Of a DNA stretch of 64,000 nucleotides, positions 34,045 through 42,972 are shown in pieces. Made by a program: the position numbers and the translations under genes. The stretch is from Bacteroidales bacterium (lineage in GTDB: Bacteria > Bacteroidota > Bacteroidia > Bacteroidales > Muribaculaceae). The DNA is taken from positions 1 to 64,000 of the forward strand of contig CAAGJW010000078.1 of the NCBI GenBank assembly GCA_900770215.1. Reading direction: 5' to 3'. The notes beneath the pieces are model-generated. The model was not told the origin of the DNA. It did not search any database and was given only the letters and a program-made list of their open reading frames with translations. The stretch's first letter is position 1, and each line of letters begins with the position of its first letter.

Positions 34045-35877
34045 ATGAACATGAACAAGATATATGTGAGCGTCCTCATGGCAGCCGTGGTTGCCCTCGG
34101 TGCAGGTGCTCAAGAAAAACTCAACAAGGAAATCACGCTCGACAAGGACTTTGTGCCCGTCGAGAAAAAAGCAGTCAAGAAGAGCGCCCTGCCCAAGGTG
34201 GTGATTCCTGCCAAGAGCACCGACAAGGCCCAGGTGAACTACAGCAACTGGGCCGAGCCCACGGCCGTGGGCACCACCATACCCACGATGCTGCCCTATG
34301 GCTACCGCACGGCCCACATCTTCAGCGGCCAGCGCGGCTACCTGGAGCTGGGTGCCGGCTCGCAGCTCAACTTCGACGGCAGTGCCGGCTACCGCATTGT
34401 CGACACCCAGAATTCCAAGCTCGGCCTGTGGCTGCAGCACAACAGCACCTGGAGCGGCAAAAACAGCACCAAGCTCATTGCCGACGACGACCTGCGCCTC
34501 AAGCAGAAGTTCAATGACAACACCGTGGGCCTCGACTTCAACCAGCACTTTGCACCGGGCGACCTCGTGCTGGGTGCCAAGATGCACTACGACAACTTCA
34601 ACTATTACGGCGGCCTGGGCTCGTGGTGGGACGACAACAAGCAGTCGCTGGTCTCCCTGGCCCTGCACGGCGGCTGGAACGGCAAGGCCAGTATATCGGG
34701 ACGCGACTTCGACTACCGTGCCGGCCTGGCCTACGGCTACAGTGCCTACGACAAGGGCCTGCACGCCCTCACGGGCGACATCGACCTTGACGGTGCGCGC
34801 GACCACAATGTGAAGGCCAACCTGGGAGCGAGCTACGCCACATCGGCCTTCTCCACCCTGGGCATCGATGCCCGCCTCGACTATGTGAACCGCAGCTACA
34901 AGGCCCATGCTGCCAGTGTGAGCAATAAGTATACCGACGACATGACCGTGATCACCCTCTCACCCTTCTACGGCTACCGCGGCCAGAACCTGTGCGCTCG
35001 CTTGGGCGGCAACATCGACTTCTCGCTGAGCGACGGTGCGGTCATCCGCATCTCGCCCAACGCCAGCGTGAGCTATGATATGGCTCCAGGTGCCACCCTC
35101 TACGGCCTGGCCGGCGGCGGCAAGCGCATCAACACGCTTGCACGCATGGCAGCCATCAACCGCTACAGCGACCCCATGGGCCGCTACAGCAACACCTTTG
35201 TGCCCGTCGACGCCGAGTTTGGCGTCAAGATAGGTCCCTTTGCCGGGTTCAAGGCCAAGATCTACGGTGGCTACGGCATGGCCCGCAACGAGATGATAGC
35301 CTTCACACCGGCTTTGTACTACACGCCATTTGCCAGCGAGGCCCACATTGCCGTCGACTCGGCCAACCGCTATGCGCCTGTCTACTACAAGGCTTTCGAC
35401 ACCAAGGGCTTCAAGATGGGTGGCGCTGTCGAGTACCGCTACCGCTCGGTGGCAGTGGTCAATCTCGACGTGGTCTATGCCCCGCAGGACAACTCCATCT
35501 CGCCCGACAAGACCTACGACGGCTACACGCTGGGCCTCGACCGGGCCTCGACCGTGGCCAGTGCCAGCGTCAAGCTCTATCCCATCAGGCCGCTTGAGCT
35601 CGACTTGGGCCTGGAGTATCGCGGTGGCCGCCATGCCGTGCTTGAGACGGCGACCGACTACAGCCTGGTCAACGGTGTGCCCAGCTACACCATGGCCTAC
35701 TCGCTGGCCAAGATGGACGACGTGGTCAACCTGCACGTGGGTGCCCGCTACCGCTTCGACAAGATGCTCACCCTGTGGCTGCAAGGCGCCAACCTGCTCA
35801 ACAAGAAGTGGGATGTGACCCTGGGCCAGGGTGCCCAGCGCTTGAACGTGATGGGCGGCATCGCCCTGGTGTTCTGA
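34045..35877 (+). CDS. Outer-membrane beta-barrel protein (TonB-receptor-like, no plug)
   Basis: 610 residues with a signal peptide (1-22, LGAGAQ). After a short linker the sequence is alternating amphipathic strands (YLELGAGSQLNFDGSAGYRI, LGLWLQHNSTWSG and so on) ending in an aromatic residue (IALVF), the hallmark of outer-membrane barrels. No plug domain or TonB box is evident, so it is a barrel related to TonB-dependent receptors rather than a standard importer. It directly follows the TPR gene and precedes a terminator, giving a two-gene unit. Likely an outer-membrane partner of the TPR protein. Confidence 0.8.
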   Translation: MNMNKIYVSVLMAAVVALGAGAQEKLNKEITLDKDFVPVEKKAVKKSALPKVVIPAKSTDKAQVNYSNWAEPTAVGTTIPTMLPYGYRTAHIFSGQRGYLELGAGSQLNFDGSAGYRIVDTQNSKLGLWLQHNSTWSGKNSTKLIADDDLRLKQKFNDNTVGLDFNQHFAPGDLVLGAKMHYDNFNYYGGLGSWWDDNKQSLVSLALHGGWNGKASISGRDFDYRAGLAYGYSAYDKGLHALTGDIDLDGARDHNVKANLGASYATSAFSTLGIDARLDYVNRSYKAHAASVSNKYTDDMTVITLSPFYGYRGQNLCARLGGNIDFSLSDGAVIRISPNASVSYDMAPGATLYGLAGGGKRINTLARMAAINRYSDPMGRYSNTFVPVDAEFGVKIGPFAGFKAKIYGGYGMARNEMIAFTPALYYTPFASEAHIAVDSANRYAPVYYKAFDTKGFKMGGAVEYRYRSVAVVNLDVVYAPQDNSISPDKTYDGYTLGLDRASTVASASVKLYPIRPLELDLGLEYRGGRHAVLETATDYSLVNGVPSYTMAYSLAKMDDVVNLHVGARYRFDKMLTLWLQGANLLNKKWDVTLGQGAQRLNVMGGIALVF

Positions 35878-35899
35878 CCGGTCGCGATAGGCAAGATAT

Positions 35900-35950
35900 G
35901 CTGGTCCCCGCCTGTGGAGTTGCGGCTCCAAGAACGGGGACCAGCTTTTT
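35900..35950 (+). terminator. Rho-independent terminator
   Basis: A 10-bp perfect stem (35900-35909 with 35936-35945) followed by T5, 23 nt after the barrel gene. From here to the tRNA terminator (35951-36180) I see no convincing gene. Confidence 0.9.
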
Positions 35951-36174
35951 ATCAATGTAGGCAAAGGGTGCGCGCTACTGCGCTCGCTCCACCCCCCCTG
36001 CCTTGCTCGTGGCGGGAGTGGTGCGGTTGTAGCCCACATAATGGGACAATAGCTGGGACTTAAAGGATATCGTCGACGAGAAACTCTTCGTCTACAGGCT
36101 TGCAAAAATTCACACTTATCGCCATTGATTTTCTGCTGACCCTTGGTTTGTTGTGAAGGGGATTGATGGGGGGA

Positions 36175-36215
36175 AATAAAAAACGCAACACATTGTGATG
36201 TAATGTATTGCGTTT
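36175..36215 (-). terminator. Terminator of tRNA-Phe
   Basis: Stem AAACGCAA/TTGCGTTT (36181-36188 with 36208-36215) with a further inner stem ACATT/AATGT, and a T-rich run on the minus strand, just after the tRNA. Confidence 0.8.
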
Positions 36216-36225
36216 CGCTTTCTTG

Positions 36226-36298
36226 TGGTGTCTCCAGGAGTCGAACCGGGGACACATGGATTTTCAGTCCATTGCTCTACCACCTGAGCTAAGACACC
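36226..36298 (-). tRNA. tRNA-Phe (GAA)
   Basis: A 73-nt cloverleaf. The acceptor stem GGTGTCT/AGACACC pairs perfectly, the D-stem is GCTC/GAGC, and the anticodon stem ATGGA/TCCAT has loop CTGAAAA giving anticodon GAA. No CCA is encoded. The middle pair of the T-stem (CCCGG/CCTGG) is a C-U mismatch, which is unusual. Confidence 0.95.
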
Positions 36299-36439
36299 AT
36301 CGCTGAATTGCGGTGCAAAGATAGGGCAAAAGTTTTAATCTTGCAAGCCTTGACCAAAAAAATCTTCAAAAATTTGAAAAAATCGCCTCATTCGGCACTG
36401 GTTTGTGCCTTGATGGTGATGCGATGTGTGCCTGGCTTA

Positions 36440-36484
36440 AAGCAACACTCCCTCGGGCCAGCACGCGACGCTGCCCGAGGGAGT
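36440..36484 (-). terminator. Terminator after metK
   Basis: A 12-bp perfect stem (36447-36458 with 36473-36484), with a modest T-containing tail in the minus direction. Confidence 0.75.
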
Positions 36485-36525
36485 AGATGATATTGTGTGT
36501 AGAGGTTGAGGGCTCCCTGTGGATT

Positions 36526-37815
36526 CTACAAGCCAAAGGCCCGCTTGAGCTCGTCGACGCGGTCGAGTTTCTCCCAGGTGAATAGCTCTACCTTCACATC
36601 GCGGGGCTCGTCGTAGCGCGACTCGAAGTGCTTGGTCACCCACTTGGGCTCGCGGCCCATGTGACCGTAGGCCGCCGTCTCCTCGTAGATGGGCAGGCGC
36701 AGCTTGAGGCGGTCTTCGATGGCGCGTGGGCGCATGTCGAACATTGCGAGCAGCCGTTGTGCGATCTCGCCATCGCTCAGGTCCACGTGGCTCGTGCCGC
36801 GGGTGTTCACATAGAAGCTCACCGGCTCGGCCTTGCCTATGGCGTAGCTCACTTGCACCAGCATCTCGTCGGCAATGCCTGCTGCCACGGCATTCTTGGC
36901 AATGTGGCGGGCGGCATAGGCCGCACTGCGGTCGACCTTGCTGGGGTCCTTGCCGCTGAAGGCGCCGCCGCCGTGGGCACCGCGGCCGCCGTAGGTGTCG
37001 ACGATGATCTTGCGGCCCGTGAGGCCCGTGTCGCCGTGTGGGCCTCCTATCACAAACTTGCCAGTGGGGTTGATGTCGTAGTGCACCTGGTCGAAGAGGT
37101 CTCTCACCTGCTGGGGGAGCTTGGCGATGACGCGCGGCATCACCACCTGTTGCATGTCGCGCTCGATGCGCTCGAGCATGCGGCGGTCGGCCTCTTGCTG
37201 GCTGATGCCTTCCTTCTTGGCGTCGACAAACTCGTCGTGCTGGGTGCTTATCACAATGTTGCTCACGCGCACCGGGCGGCGGGTCTCGCCGTCATACTCT
37301 ACCGTGACCTGACTCTTGGCATCGGGGCGCAGGTAGGGCAGCAGGCGGCCCTTGCGCACCTCGGTGAGCTCGCGCAGGATGAGGTGGGCCAGGTCGAGCG
37401 TGAGGGGCATGTAGTTGGGGGTCTCGTTGCAGGCGTAACCGAACATCATGCCCTGGTCGCCGGCGCCCTGCTCCTCGACTTGGCCCTGGCCGTCGACGCC
37501 GCGGTTGATGTCGTCGCTCTGCTCGTGCACAGCCGAGAAGATGCCGCACGAGTTGGCGTCAAACTGGTACTCGCTCCTGGTGTAGCCTATCTTGGCAATC
37601 GTGCGGCGGGTCACGTCGGGCAGGTCCACATAGTGGTCGCTGCGCACCTCGCCCGCAATCACCACCTGCCCGGTGGTGACCAGTGTCTCGCAAGCCACCT
37701 TGGCCTGGGGATCGTAGGCAAGAAAGTTGTCGAGAATGGCGTCGCTTATCTGGTCGGCGACTTTGTCGGGGTGTCCTTCCGACACCGATTCGGAGGTGAA
37801 AAAGTAATTGTTCAT
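36526..37815 (-). CDS. metK: S-adenosylmethionine synthetase
   Basis: 429 residues, longer than the E. coli enzyme but usual for Bacteroidota. Motifs: SVSEGHPDKVADQISDAILD near the start, a central GGPHGDTGLTGRKIIVDTYG, and GGGAFSGKDPSKVDRSAAY, covering the methionine, ATP and metal sites. It makes SAM from methionine and ATP as a cytosolic tetramer. A SAM-II-type riboswitch lies in its leader and can mask the start codon, giving feedback by the product. Own promoter and terminator. Confidence 0.98.
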   Translation of the reverse strand: MNNYFFTSESVSEGHPDKVADQISDAILDNFLAYDPQAKVACETLVTTGQVVIAGEVRSDHYVDLPDVTRRTIAKIGYTRSEYQFDANSCGIFSAVHEQSDDINRGVDGQGQVEEQGAGDQGMMFGYACNETPNYMPLTLDLAHLILRELTEVRKGRLLPYLRPDAKSQVTVEYDGETRRPVRVSNIVISTQHDEFVDAKKEGISQQEADRRMLERIERDMQQVVMPRVIAKLPQQVRDLFDQVHYDINPTGKFVIGGPHGDTGLTGRKIIVDTYGGRGAHGGGAFSGKDPSKVDRSAAYAARHIAKNAVAAGIADEMLVQVSYAIGKAEPVSFYVNTRGTSHVDLSDGEIAQRLLAMFDMRPRAIEDRLKLRLPIYEETAAYGHMGREPKWVTKHFESRYDEPRDVKVELFTWEKLDRVDELKRAFGL

Positions 37816-37940
37816 TTTTCCATTAATTTTAATAGTGGAAAAATGCTAAATCGTGTGCTGTGAAAACGTGTATGAGGGATTGAATTCGCAGTTTTAGCAT
37901 TTTTTTTAGTGGTTGCAAGCAGCCAAATTTTTCCACTGGG
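37813..37940 (-). promoter_or_regulatory. SAM-II-type riboswitch controlling metK translation
   Basis: On the minus strand, 37888-37940 reads as a SAM-II-like H-type pseudoknot. Stem 1 pairs AGTGG with CCACT. The loop holds ATTTGGCTGCTTGCAA, and 3' GCTAAA can pair back with TTTGGC. AUUUGG, GCUUGCAACCAC and AUGCUAAA are the conserved parts I recall of SAM-II. Downstream, TTTAGCATTTTT (+ strand 37839-37850) is a perfect 12-nt complement of the aptamer's AAAAATGCTAAA (37893-37904). The overlapping CATTTTTCCA (37836-37845) pairs perfectly over 10 nt with TGGAAAAATG (37813-37822), whose ATG is the metK start. With SAM bound, the start should be hidden; without SAM, it should be freed. Confidence 0.85.
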
Positions 37941-37956
37941 TTACTTAATTGGGCTG

Positions 37957-37964
37957 CAAATGTA
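37957..37964 (-). promoter_or_regulatory. metK promoter (TACATTTG, minus)
   Basis: Exact -7 match with TTGG 19 bp upstream (37984-37987), just ahead of the riboswitch. The remaining 37988-38109 shows no gene. Confidence 0.75.
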
Positions 37965-38109
37965 CAACATCTTTGCAACACTGCCAATATTTTCCTGTAA
38001 AAAGTCGAAAAATGATTGCGCCAGCAATGGCCACATGAGCCGCTGTGGACTCGATGGACGCGTTGCTGGCGCAATGTGGGGGTACCCGAAGTGGCCCTCT
38101 CGTTGAGTG

Positions 38110-40938
38110 CTACTTCAGGAGCTTGGCGGTGCGGGTGGTGCCGTCGGTATAGGTGGTGACCACGATGTTCACGCCGGGCTGCGGCGCGGCGATCCTGGCG
38201 CCGGCCACGTTGTAGTAGCTCACGCGCTCCACCGTCTTGGCACTGTGCACGTCGCTCACGGCGGTGACCACGCTCGATGCATTGATCTCAAGAGGATACA
38301 CCACATATTCACTTTGCGTGCTGCCAGTCTTGGCAGCCACCTTGCGAGGTGCAGTGCTGCTCGTAGCGGCCTGCTTCTTCACGATGGCCGGGAAGGCATA
38401 CATGGCCTGGTCGGTGAGCTGGCTTGTTGCCCTCACGTCGCCCTCGTTGTAGTCGAGTGCAATCGTAAACATGCCGTCGAAGTCATATTTGTTGGCCCCG
38501 TCGGCCGATTTTGCCACATAGAAGGCCTGGCTGGAAGCATCCCACACAGCCCACGCAACCTTGGCGTACTCCTGAGCCTTGGGGTTCATGAAGAAGTAGT
38601 CGCCTTGATTGGCCTTTTGGCTGTTGCCCCAATAGTCGGCTTGCTTCACGGTCATGAAGTTGACTGGGATGTACTCATTGGGAGTGTATTTGCTGTCATC
38701 GGCGGTAGCGTCGCCATAGGTGATAGTGGCATCGGTGATGATGGGATCGTTGGCATCGCCGTTGTAGGTGCCCACAATCTTAGTCACGGCAGCTGGGTTG
38801 AATGAGCTGTAGTCGCTTGCCGATACCTCGACGAGCACCCAGTTGCTTTGGTCGTAATTTTCCCATTCTTTTCCATTGTGATAGTAGGTGTTCAGGCCGT
38901 CGTTCTTGCTCACGTAGTCGTTGCTCAAGCCGTTGCCGTCTTTCACTGCCACATAGTACTTGCTGTTGGCTTTGTCCTTGACCGTAGTCACGGCCTGCAT
39001 GTCCTGGCCCGTGATGGTGAATGTGCCCTCGCTGTTGAATGCCAGGTCGGCCAGATTTATCTCAGTGCTAACAGGAACAGAATTGTAGGCATAAACGCGT
39101 ACAGGATACGTCGTAGAACCTTGATTGGTCAAATTTTTGCGTGAGAAATTGCCAAATCTATCCTGATAATACATCAATTCGCAGGTTGTGAGGTTGCTTG
39201 CGCAAATCTTTGCAACATTGGTTTCAGTATACGATTTGCCACCATTATTATATGTTTCGTCAACCTTGCTTAGGGTAATGTCTGTGTTAATATCTTTTGA
39301 CGATTGACGACAATAGATATTACCTTGTTGGAAACTCATAGGATAATTATATTTTCCTTTGTCGATATTACCATAAATATGATAAGTGCCACTGGTGGAA
39401 CCTTCTTCCTTGAGCCACAGCACACTTGCAGTGGAGCCCTCAGGCACAGTGATTGTGCTTTGGTCATCGCTCACCTGGTAAGTGCTCTCGCCTTTCTCAA
39501 GGGGGGCAAATGATTGTGTGCTGCTGCCTGAAGGTGTACCCATCACATAATTCACCTTATCATTGGAAATTGAAGCGACAATGAAATAAGTCCCAACAGC
39601 AAGCGTGCTTGGATCCTCTACCAGGGTGAAAGTGCCCGAGGTGGGAACGCCAGAACCAGATGGCGAGACCACAGTGAGGGTGTAGCTGTCGCTGGCAGCA
39701 CTGTAGCGGTCGCTCTCGGCCGAAGCTGCAGTGATGGTGGTTGTGCCGGCACCTGCCACGGCCAAGATGCCGCGGGAGTTGATGGTTGCAACAGCGGTGT
39801 TGCTGCTCGAGTAGGTCACATTCAGTCTGCTGGGATTCAACAGTCGAGGTGCCTTGAAGGCCTTGCCCTTGGTGGCAGTCACAGCATCTTTGTCCCACTC
39901 CAGCGTGGGAGTCAGCTTGCTCACCGTGAGGGTGAAGGTGGCGTCGCCAGAGTAGTTGGGGTCGCCAGGTGTGGCGGTGATGGTGGCTGTGCCGGCAACG
40001 CCGTTGAAGGTGATGTTGCCCTTGTCGTCAACAGTGGCCACACTGGTGTTGCTGCTCGAGAACTTAACAGCGATACCCTTTGCATTGCTAAAGGTGGGGG
40101 CAGTGAATGGGCCGTCGACAGTGATAGTCTCCTCGGTGGGGTTGAAGCTCAGCCCCGACTCTTGCTTGCTCACCGTGAGGGTGTAGCTGGCCGACCCGGC
40201 AGCATAGGTGTCGGTCTCGGCCGAAGAGGCCGTGATGGTAGTGGTGCCTGTACCCACGAGAGTCACCTCGCCTGTGCTGGCATCGACAGAGGCCACACTC
40301 GTGTTGCTGCTCTTGTAGGTCACATCCAAGCTGTTGGGGTTGTTGAGCGTGGGCTCGCTGAAGTCCAAGCCCATATAAGCTGCAGCCGTAGAAGCACTGA
40401 AGCTCAACCCGGCATCGGTCTTGCTCTGAGCGGTGCTCACAACCACCGAATCGAGGAAGAAACGAGCTTTCGATGTCTTGTTGCCAGAGAATGTGATTTT
40501 CACAACACCCTTGACATCAGTAATATCGATAGAATAGGTCGTGAACGCGCTGTTTTTCATAGTCACAGTAGGAGACGAAAGCGTTGCATTATCGGCAGAA
40601 ATTTTGAGCGTAGTAGCATCACCCTGCCAGGCGCCAGCCTTAAAAGTGAGCGTGCCACTCGTGCTGCCTTTAAAATCTATTGCGGGGGTTGTAGCAGAAC
40701 CCTGTTTACTGCCTGTACCAAATTTTGCACATTTGCTGGCAGCATACCCATTAGTCACAGACCAAGCTGTTCCATCGTATTTCAAGGTGTTTTTTGTTGC
40801 AATACTGCCGCTCCACTTGCCATCATTGCCGCCTGTACCTTCGCATTTGTCGAAGGTCTCAGTGAAGAGCACCGTTTGGGCTGTTGCATAGCCCATGGCG
40901 AGAACCGCCATTAAAAGAAAAGTAAACAAATTTTTCAT
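38110..40938 (-). CDS. Large secreted Ig-like repeat protein with sorting-type C-terminus
   Basis: 942 residues from the ATG at 40938 (a TTG two codons upstream is less likely). Signal peptide 1-20 (GYATA). A jelly-roll-like domain (about 25-170) contains TETFDKCEG and ARFFLDSVVV. Three or so bacterial Ig-like repeats (about 175-430) have SSNTSVASVD-type strands and TLTVSK linkers. A large middle region without clear motifs follows. The C-terminal module (about 890-942) with VERVSYYNVAGARI and IVVTTYTDGTTRTAKLLK matches that of the proteins at 12483-16016. Probably exported to the surface via that tag. The 39060-39600 part is AT-richer than the rest. Confidence 0.82.
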   Translation of the reverse strand: MKNLFTFLLMAVLAMGYATAQTVLFTETFDKCEGTGGNDGKWSGSIATKNTLKYDGTAWSVTNGYAASKCAKFGTGSKQGSATTPAIDFKGSTSGTLTFKAGAWQGDATTLKISADNATLSSPTVTMKNSAFTTYSIDITDVKGVVKITFSGNKTSKARFFLDSVVVSTAQSKTDAGLSFSASTAAAYMGLDFSEPTLNNPNSLDVTYKSSNTSVASVDASTGEVTLVGTGTTTITASSAETDTYAAGSASYTLTVSKQESGLSFNPTEETITVDGPFTAPTFSNAKGIAVKFSSSNTSVATVDDKGNITFNGVAGTATITATPGDPNYSGDATFTLTVSKLTPTLEWDKDAVTATKGKAFKAPRLLNPSRLNVTYSSSNTAVATINSRGILAVAGAGTTTITAASAESDRYSAASDSYTLTVVSPSGSGVPTSGTFTLVEDPSTLAVGTYFIVASISNDKVNYVMGTPSGSSTQSFAPLEKGESTYQVSDDQSTITVPEGSTASVLWLKEEGSTSGTYHIYGNIDKGKYNYPMSFQQGNIYCRQSSKDINTDITLSKVDETYNNGGKSYTETNVAKICASNLTTCELMYYQDRFGNFSRKNLTNQGSTTYPVRVYAYNSVPVSTEINLADLAFNSEGTFTITGQDMQAVTTVKDKANSKYYVAVKDGNGLSNDYVSKNDGLNTYYHNGKEWENYDQSNWVLVEVSASDYSSFNPAAVTKIVGTYNGDANDPIITDATITYGDATADDSKYTPNEYIPVNFMTVKQADYWGNSQKANQGDYFFMNPKAQEYAKVAWAVWDASSQAFYVAKSADGANKYDFDGMFTIALDYNEGDVRATSQLTDQAMYAFPAIVKKQAATSSTAPRKVAAKTGSTQSEYVVYPLEINASSVVTAVSDVHSAKTVERVSYYNVAGARIAAPQPGVNIVVTTYTDGTTRTAKLLK

Positions 40939-40998
40939 AAGCAAATTGTTTTAGTTGAAATAATTATCGTTTTTACTGTCGGCAAAAATCTGTCGATG

Positions 40999-41006
40999 CA
41001 AATTTA
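40999..41006 (-). promoter_or_regulatory. -7 promoter box (TAAATTTG, minus)
   Basis: Exact TAnnTTTG match about 60 nt upstream of the Ig-like protein start. Confidence 0.6.
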
Positions 41007-41098
41007 ATGATAAATCTGCAATTCTTCATAGTAATGTGTGTGAAAAATGAATTACAATGCTGTGGCAGGCATGCAGTTGCGCCTGCTGGGAAGGGCGG

Positions 41099-41644
41099 CT
41101 ATTGCTGCCGCGGGGCGGTGGAGTCGGGGGCGGCTGGGGTGCCGTCGGGCACAATCTGGGTGGCAAAGCGCTTGGTTTCGCCCCGCCAGGGCACCATGCC
41201 CTTGTACTCGTAGTAGTGCACCGTCACGCGGCGACCGGTGCCCTTGAGGGCGTTGGCCTCGCGGGCCAGCGAGTCGCTCTTGATGGTGAAGGCGAAGTCG
41301 GAGGTGTAGATGTGCACGGTGTCGGAGATGTATTTTTCCGATATCATCTTGCACTCGTAGGTCTTGACCAGTGTGCCCTCGTTGGCCACGTCCATGATCA
41401 CGCCGCGCTCCTGGCAGTCGGTGCGATAGGGGTGGAAGTAGCGCGACCACACGGTGTAGACCAGGAAGCCGGCGAGCACAGCCACGAGGCACCACAACAG
41501 CAGGCGGCGCCTGCCCCCGCGGGTGCGGTCGATGGTTGTCTCCTTGATTTCGCGCTCCTCGCGCTGCTCGGGTGTTTCCTCCTTGGGCTTGTCGTCGGGC
41601 ACATTTTCGGGCTCGAAGTAATCGGTAAAATTATCGTCCATCAT
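41099..41644 (-). CDS. Single-pass membrane protein of unknown function
   Basis: 181 residues. An acidic, Pro/Glu-rich cytoplasmic N-terminus (about 1-35) precedes a basic patch RGGRRR, one transmembrane helix (LLLWCLVAVLAGFLVYTVW, about 46-64), and an extracytoplasmic beta-rich domain with GVIMDVANEGTLVKTYECKM. The C-terminus is Ala/Pro/Ser-rich. This is the layout of conserved Bacteroidales proteins without an assigned role. It follows the flippase-like gene by 78 nt on the same strand and may be co-transcribed. Confidence 0.75.
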   Translation of the reverse strand: MMDDNFTDYFEPENVPDDKPKEETPEQREEREIKETTIDRTRGGRRRLLLWCLVAVLAGFLVYTVWSRYFHPYRTDCQERGVIMDVANEGTLVKTYECKMISEKYISDTVHIYTSDFAFTIKSDSLAREANALKGTGRRVTVHYYEYKGMVPWRGETKRFATQIVPDGTPAAPDSTAPRQQ

Positions 41645-41722
41645 AATTTGTTTTCTCGTAGTAGTATGTTTCCTTCTTTTCTCTATTTTCCTATTGTGCT
41701 TGTGCGTGCAGCCGCCCCGCCC

Positions 41723-42787
41723 TCACAGCTGCAGGCCATCGCCGCTGGTCTCGACGCGGGTGTGCCCCTGGGCGATGCGCTTGCGGTCGATGGCGATGTG
41801 GATGAAGGCGTAGATGCCCAGCAGGCAGATGACGACCTGGTTGAAGAGCCACACCACCCAGGCAAAGCTGGTGGCCTGCGGGTCGTAGACCTTGCCCAGC
41901 GGCAGGGTGCCTATGCCGTAGATAGCCAGCCCGAAGATGATGGCATACTGCCAGGCGCCCACGCCGCCATTGGTGGGCACGGCCATGCCCAGCGAGCTGA
42001 ACACAAAGAGCACCAGCACGGCCACCACGCCCAGCGGGCGGGTGAAGTCGAAGGCCAGCGAGGCCAGGTAGAGGGTGGTGAAGTAGCAGCCCCACAGGCA
42101 CACGGTGTAGAGCACAAACTTGCCTTTCTCCTTCATCTTGGCAATGGCAGCCAGGCCCTCCCACAGGTTGCGCGTCACCTTCTGCACCTTGCCCATGAAG
42201 CCGTCGAGGTCGCGGGTGCGGTACAGCCACACCAGAAAGGCGCCGCCGGCGACCATGAGCGCCACGGCCAGCCAGAACCACCAGGTGGTGTACATGCTTT
42301 GTTGCTGCTCGTCGCCGCTCTTCATGCTCAAGAACTGCATCACCTGGCTCGAGGCCAGGAAGAAGGTGATGAGCGTGAGCGCGAGCACCGTGATGGTGTC
42401 GGTGAGGCGGTCGCCCACCATCGAGCCGGTGACCTTGGTGAACGAGGCCTTCTGGCGGTTGGCAATGTAGCCGGCGCGCCACACCTCGCCCAGGCGCGGC
42501 ACCAGCAGGTTGACAAAGTAGGTGCCGAAGATGGAGTCGACCACCGCGCTCAGCGGGGCTTTCACCCCTATGGCTCGCAGTTGCAGCTGCCAGCGCAGCG
42601 CGCGGAACACGTGGCTCATGATGCTGATGATGAAGATAGGGATAAACCACCACCACTGGTCGAAGTCGCTGTTGAAGCTCTGCTTGATGGCTTCCATGTC
42701 GACGTGGGTGTAGAAAAACCACACCAGCAGCACGCTCAACGCGATGGGCAGGCCGTACTTGAGCAGTATAGAGCTGATTTTTTTCAC
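41723..42787 (-). CDS. Lysylphosphatidylglycerol-synthase-TM-like integral membrane protein
   Basis: 354 residues with about eight membrane helices. It matches the UPF0104/LPG_synthase_TM group: the RALRWQLQLRAIG segment near residue 65, FGTYFVNLLVPRLGEVWRAGYI near 90-110, and GMAVPTNGGVGAWQYAIIFGL near 265. Members include the flippase part of MprF and many stand-alone proteins thought to move lipids or lipid-linked compounds across the inner membrane. No catalytic aminoacyl-transfer domain is attached. Own promoter, divergent from rsmA. Confidence 0.85.
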   Translation of the reverse strand: MKKISSILLKYGLPIALSVLLVWFFYTHVDMEAIKQSFNSDFDQWWWFIPIFIISIMSHVFRALRWQLQLRAIGVKAPLSAVVDSIFGTYFVNLLVPRLGEVWRAGYIANRQKASFTKVTGSMVGDRLTDTITVLALTLITFFLASSQVMQFLSMKSGDEQQQSMYTTWWFWLAVALMVAGGAFLVWLYRTRDLDGFMGKVQKVTRNLWEGLAAIAKMKEKGKFVLYTVCLWGCYFTTLYLASLAFDFTRPLGVVAVLVLFVFSSLGMAVPTNGGVGAWQYAIIFGLAIYGIGTLPLGKVYDPQATSFAWVVWLFNQVVICLLGIYAFIHIAIDRKRIAQGHTRVETSGDGLQL

Positions 42788-42807
42788 TGTTGACTAATAA
42801 ATGAGTT

Positions 42808-42828
42808 CAAATATATTTACTAACTTTG
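42808..42828. promoter_or_regulatory. Back-to-back divergent -7 boxes
   Basis: TATATTTG on the minus strand (42808-42815) faces the flippase-like gene and TAACTTTG on the plus strand (42821-42828) faces rsmA. Only 5 bp separate them, so the two polymerases should exclude each other. Confidence 0.65.
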
Positions 42829-42972
42829 CGAGCGCCGTGTGCTTGCTTGCGCTCTTTCAAAGAGCAAAGGTAATGGTTTTTGCCCGTTTGTGCATTATCT
42901 TGCACTCATTTTTAGTGGCACAATTGGCACATGGACGGGTTGAATTTTTAGGACAATCAATTTTTTTTCGTT

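Noticed and set aside
36060..36257. 65-residue minus-strand frame ending EEFLVDDIL, overlapping the tRNA-Phe gene
   Set aside because: Most of it lies in the tRNA and its terminator. The last 20 residues look protein-like but are too short to support a gene or a named pseudogene.
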